The translations under genes and the position numbers were made by a program. A DNA stretch of 7,370 bases from an uncultured Collinsella sp. (GTDB taxonomy: Bacteria; Actinomycetota; Coriobacteriia; Coriobacteriales; Coriobacteriaceae), in contig CALBUZ010000081.1 in assembly GCA_937969105.1 (NCBI GenBank), forward strand, positions 1-7,370. The letters run 5' to 3'. Positions 5,762 to 7,370 of the stretch are shown here, piece by piece. Within the stretch, counting starts at the first letter, position 1. Each line of letters opens with the position of its first letter. Below the pieces are notes generated by a model that had not been told where the DNA came from, did not search any database, and saw only the letters and a program-made list of their open reading frames with translations.

Positions 5762-5801
5762 AAAGGGGATGGAGCAGGCCTATGCTCTCCATCCCCTTTT
5801 T
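5762..5801 (+). terminator. Intrinsic terminator after EIID copy 2
   Basis: AAAGGGGATGGAG (5762-5774) pairs perfectly with CTCCATCCCCTTT (5787-5799) over a 12-nt loop and ends in five T (5797-5801). It starts 34 nt after the EIID stop. Its sequence is unrelated to the terminator after EIID copy 1, which confirms that the duplication did not include the 3' flank. Confidence 0.92.
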
Positions 5802-5818
5802 GTATAGAAGGAGTTCGT

Positions 5819-7033
5819 ATGTTCGCGAAGGGTCGCGAAGCAATGCGCCTGACGCCGGCAGAGGTCAGGCTGATTCTTATTGAGTCCCTGCAGTGGTGCG
5901 CCAACAACGCGGTCTACTTTTTGGGGCTTATCGGTGCGGCCACGTATGATCTGGCCGGCACGGCCTTTTTGGTTGCCGCCATTACGCTCGCGCGCAATCT
6001 TATGACGTCGGTGGGCAATATGGTGTCGGGCTCGGTCATCGATCGCTTTGGACCGCGCCGGACGTCGTTTGTGACGTGCGTGATTACGGCAGTGCTATCG
6101 CTTGGCGTGGGGTTAGCGCCGTTGTCTGTCCCCGGGCTTGTGTTTGCCGCGTGCGTCTTGGGACTTGCGGGCGGCTTTATCAACACCTGCACGCATGCGT
6201 TTCCGGGATACCTGGAGTCGACCACCGAGGGTCGTACCCGCGTGAACGGCCTCATGGTGTTCTACAGCAATATCGCCTATACCGCTGGCCCGCTGCTCGG
6301 TGGTGCCATCGTGAGCTGTTTTGCCACGCAATCGGTCTATCTGCTCATGGCGGGCATGATGGGTGTGGCGGCCGTGCTCTCCTTGGGCTGTCACGAGTGT
6401 GTTGCTCCCGCAAAAGGGGAGAAGCCGAAGGGCGGTATTCTGGGCGGTATGGCCGAGGGTGCGCGACTCACGTTTCGCGACCACGATCTGCGCCTCATCT
6501 TTATCTCGGGCTTTTTGGGTTTCTTTGCGTTTGGCGCGTTCGATTCGCTGGAGTCGTTGTTCTACCGCGATGTGCTCAACGTGGATATCGTCTGGCTGGG
6601 CTGGCTGTCCTCGGTCGTGGGCCTCACTTCCTCGGTGGGCGCGTTCATCCTGACCAAGCTTTCTGCTCGCCATGTCAACCTGCGATTGCTGCTCGGCGCG
6701 CTCATGGCCGTGGGCATTGGGTCCATGGTGTACGTGGGCACCGATATGCTGGGGGTTGCGATTATCGGTCAGGCGATTAACGGTCTGGCCTGGGGGTTCC
6801 TGGAGCCGCTGCAGATGATCTTGATTCAGGAGCGCGCCGACATCAAATACCTGGGGCGCATTACCGGCTTTGTGCGTTTTGGCCTGATGAGCGCCGGCGT
6901 GGTGCCGCTGCTGGCGGCTCCGTTTTTGGCGGAGGCTTTGGGCGTCCAGACGGTACTGTTTGGAGCATCGACCATTATTGCGCTGGTAGGAACGCTGTTC
7001 TTTGTCACACAAGGGAGACGCCGGGGGCGTTAG
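5819..7033 (+). CDS. MFS transporter
   Basis: A 404-residue major facilitator with two halves of about six hydrophobic segments joined by a hydrophilic linker (about residues 191-224). Motif A between segments 2 and 3 is clear at residues 71-81 (GSVIDRFGPRR, pattern GxxxDRxGxRR). The second half contains GRITGFVRFGLMSAGVVPLL (347-366), a stretch common near segment 11 in drug- and metabolite-efflux-type MFS proteins. ATG 5819 has AAGGAG (5808-5813) 5 nt upstream. The start is 17 nt after the T-run of the preceding terminator, so transcription must come by read-through or from a promoter inside or upstream of that terminator. Codon use has more TTT, GTT and GCG than the PTS genes. Substrate and direction cannot be read from the sequence; context suggests sugar, amino acid or product transport. 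Confidence 0.86.
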   Translation: MFAKGREAMRLTPAEVRLILIESLQWCANNAVYFLGLIGAATYDLAGTAFLVAAITLARNLMTSVGNMVSGSVIDRFGPRRTSFVTCVITAVLSLGVGLAPLSVPGLVFAACVLGLAGGFINTCTHAFPGYLESTTEGRTRVNGLMVFYSNIAYTAGPLLGGAIVSCFATQSVYLLMAGMMGVAAVLSLGCHECVAPAKGEKPKGGILGGMAEGARLTFRDHDLRLIFISGFLGFFAFGAFDSLESLFYRDVLNVDIVWLGWLSSVVGLTSSVGAFILTKLSARHVNLRLLLGALMAVGIGSMVYVGTDMLGVAIIGQAINGLAWGFLEPLQMILIQERADIKYLGRITGFVRFGLMSAGVVPLLAAPFLAEALGVQTVLFGASTIIALVGTLFFVTQGRRRGR

Positions 7034-7051
7034 CTATACATCAAATTCTAA

Positions 7052-7121
7052 TTTAATACCACTCACCAGAGAATTTCGACCGTTCACCGAGGATTGGAAC
7101 AGATTGAAAAGTGGTATTAAA
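7052..7121. repeat. Inverted pair of the operator-like 12-mer upstream of the second promoter
   Basis: TTTAATACCACT (7052-7063) is the exact reverse complement of AGTGGTATTAAA (7110-7121), with 46 nt between. The right arm is part of the promoter module shared with 3958-4003; the left arm has no counterpart at the first promoter. The A-run after the right arm rules out a normal terminator on the + strand. Two facing binding sites for one dimeric regulator is the simplest reading. Confidence 0.6.
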
Positions 7122-7153
7122 AACACGTTGGGTGTATGTCTATAATTGGTATC
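7110..7153 (+). promoter_or_regulatory. Promoter with two GGTAT operator-like sites, upstream of second SIS gene
   Basis: AGTGGTATTAAA (7110-7121), TATAAT (7141-7146) and TTGGTATC (7146-7153) repeat the module at 3958-4003. The 15-mer TCTATAATTGGTATC (7139-7153) is identical to 3987-4001, and the distance from upstream element to -10 is the same 30 nt, while the 19 nt between them differ. Conservation of the elements and spacing but not of the sequence between them argues for function. Expected transcription start is near 7153, about 50 nt before the ATG at 7204. Confidence 0.78.
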
Positions 7154-7161
7154 GAAAAGAA

Positions 7162-7182
7162 ACGCGATGTATAGATTCGCGT
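7162..7182 (+). other. Stem-loop in the 5' leader of the second SIS gene
   Basis: ACGCGA (7162-7167) pairs perfectly with TCGCGT (7177-7182) over a 9-nt loop, about 10 nt after the expected transcription start. A hairpin stands at a similar distance from the start in the leader at 4011-4045, although the sequences are unrelated. A role in mRNA stability is possible. Confidence 0.4.
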
Positions 7183-7203
7183 GCAGGACAGAAAGGAAAA
7201 GCC

Positions 7204-7370
7204 ATGAAGGAAACCGAGAAGATCGAGATCATGCACTTTAGCCAGGAGGGCTATCTCGAGGACGGCAAGGCGCTCTACGAGACCGGCAAGAAAATGACCG
7301 CGCTCGCCGACAAGGTCGCCGACGAGGGCTACGACGCCGTGTTCCTGATGGGCGTCGGCGGCACCTGGGA
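7204..7370 (+). CDS. SIS-domain sugar-phosphate deglycase/isomerase, N-terminal part
   Basis: The first 55 codons are in the window; the frame is open to the end. The protein starts MKETEKIEIMHFSQEGYLED, and YDAVFLMGVGGTWD (residues 43-56, the last codon incomplete) matches the first strand and glycine-rich loop of SIS domains that bind sugar phosphates, comparable to the IYFVACGSP segment of FrlB. ATG 7204 has AAAGGA (7192-7197) 6 nt upstream. It is the first gene behind the promoter at 7110-7153 and may open another PTS operon beyond the window. With the SIS gene ending at 282, it gives two SIS enzymes around the PTS genes, as in Salmonella gfr where two deglycases handle glucoselysine and fructoselysine. 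Substrate is unknown. Confidence 0.8.
   Translation, partial: MKETEKIEIMHFSQEGYLEDGKALYETGKKMTALADKVADEGYDAVFLMGVGGTW

Noticed and set aside
7052..7121. TTTAATACCACT/AGTGGTATTAAA as a terminator for the MFS gene
   Set aside because: The stem is AT-rich with a 46-nt loop and is followed by A residues, not T. The right arm is part of a promoter module found elsewhere, so operator function explains it better.

Overview
The window is GC-rich, gene-dense and codes entirely on the + strand. It looks like part of a sugar-uptake region from a gut Actinomycetota of the Coriobacteriia. A Collinsella-type genome is my best guess, from the mannose-family PTS proteins, strongly C-ending codons and short AT-rich promoters. 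That assignment is an inference, because no rRNA or other marker gene is present.

Layout. (1) 1-2934 is the end of an operon: the C-terminus of a SIS-domain sugar-phosphate deglycase/isomerase of the FrlB type, then EIIA, EIIB, EIIC and EIID of a mannose-family phosphotransferase system. It closes with a strong intrinsic terminator (2964-2994). (2) 3023-3913 is a DMT/EamA exporter-like gene whose start lies just after that terminator. (3) 3914-4139 is an intergenic region with a promoter, operator-like repeats and a leader hairpin. (4) 4140-5727 is a second EIIC-EIID pair with no EIIA or EIIB of its own, followed by a second terminator (5762-5801). (5) 5819-7033 is an MFS transporter starting 17 nt after that terminator. 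(6) 7034-7203 is a second promoter region carrying the same promoter/operator module as region 3. (7) 7204-7370 is the start of a second SIS-domain protein, cut by the window end.

How it may work together. In known fructoselysine/glucoselysine systems such as Salmonella gfr, a mannose-family PTS imports and phosphorylates a glycated amino acid, and SIS-domain deglycases split it into a sugar phosphate and a free amino acid. The gene set here fits that scheme: two SIS enzymes, one EIIA/EIIB pair serving two membrane EIIC/EIID pairs, and two export-type transporters that could release the amino acid. The substrate cannot be read from the sequence.

The most striking feature is a 1,037-bp direct repeat without mismatch (1897-2933 and 4690-5726). 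It covers the last 74 codons of EIIC and all of EIID up to the second base of the stop codon. The middle of the two EIIC proteins has diverged strongly while the rest is held identical, as expected if gene conversion or a recent block transfer homogenises the shared part and selection diversifies the substrate-binding part. Second is a promoter/operator module used twice with identical internal spacing, which points to one local regulator controlling both the orphan EIIC-EIID unit and the downstream SIS gene.
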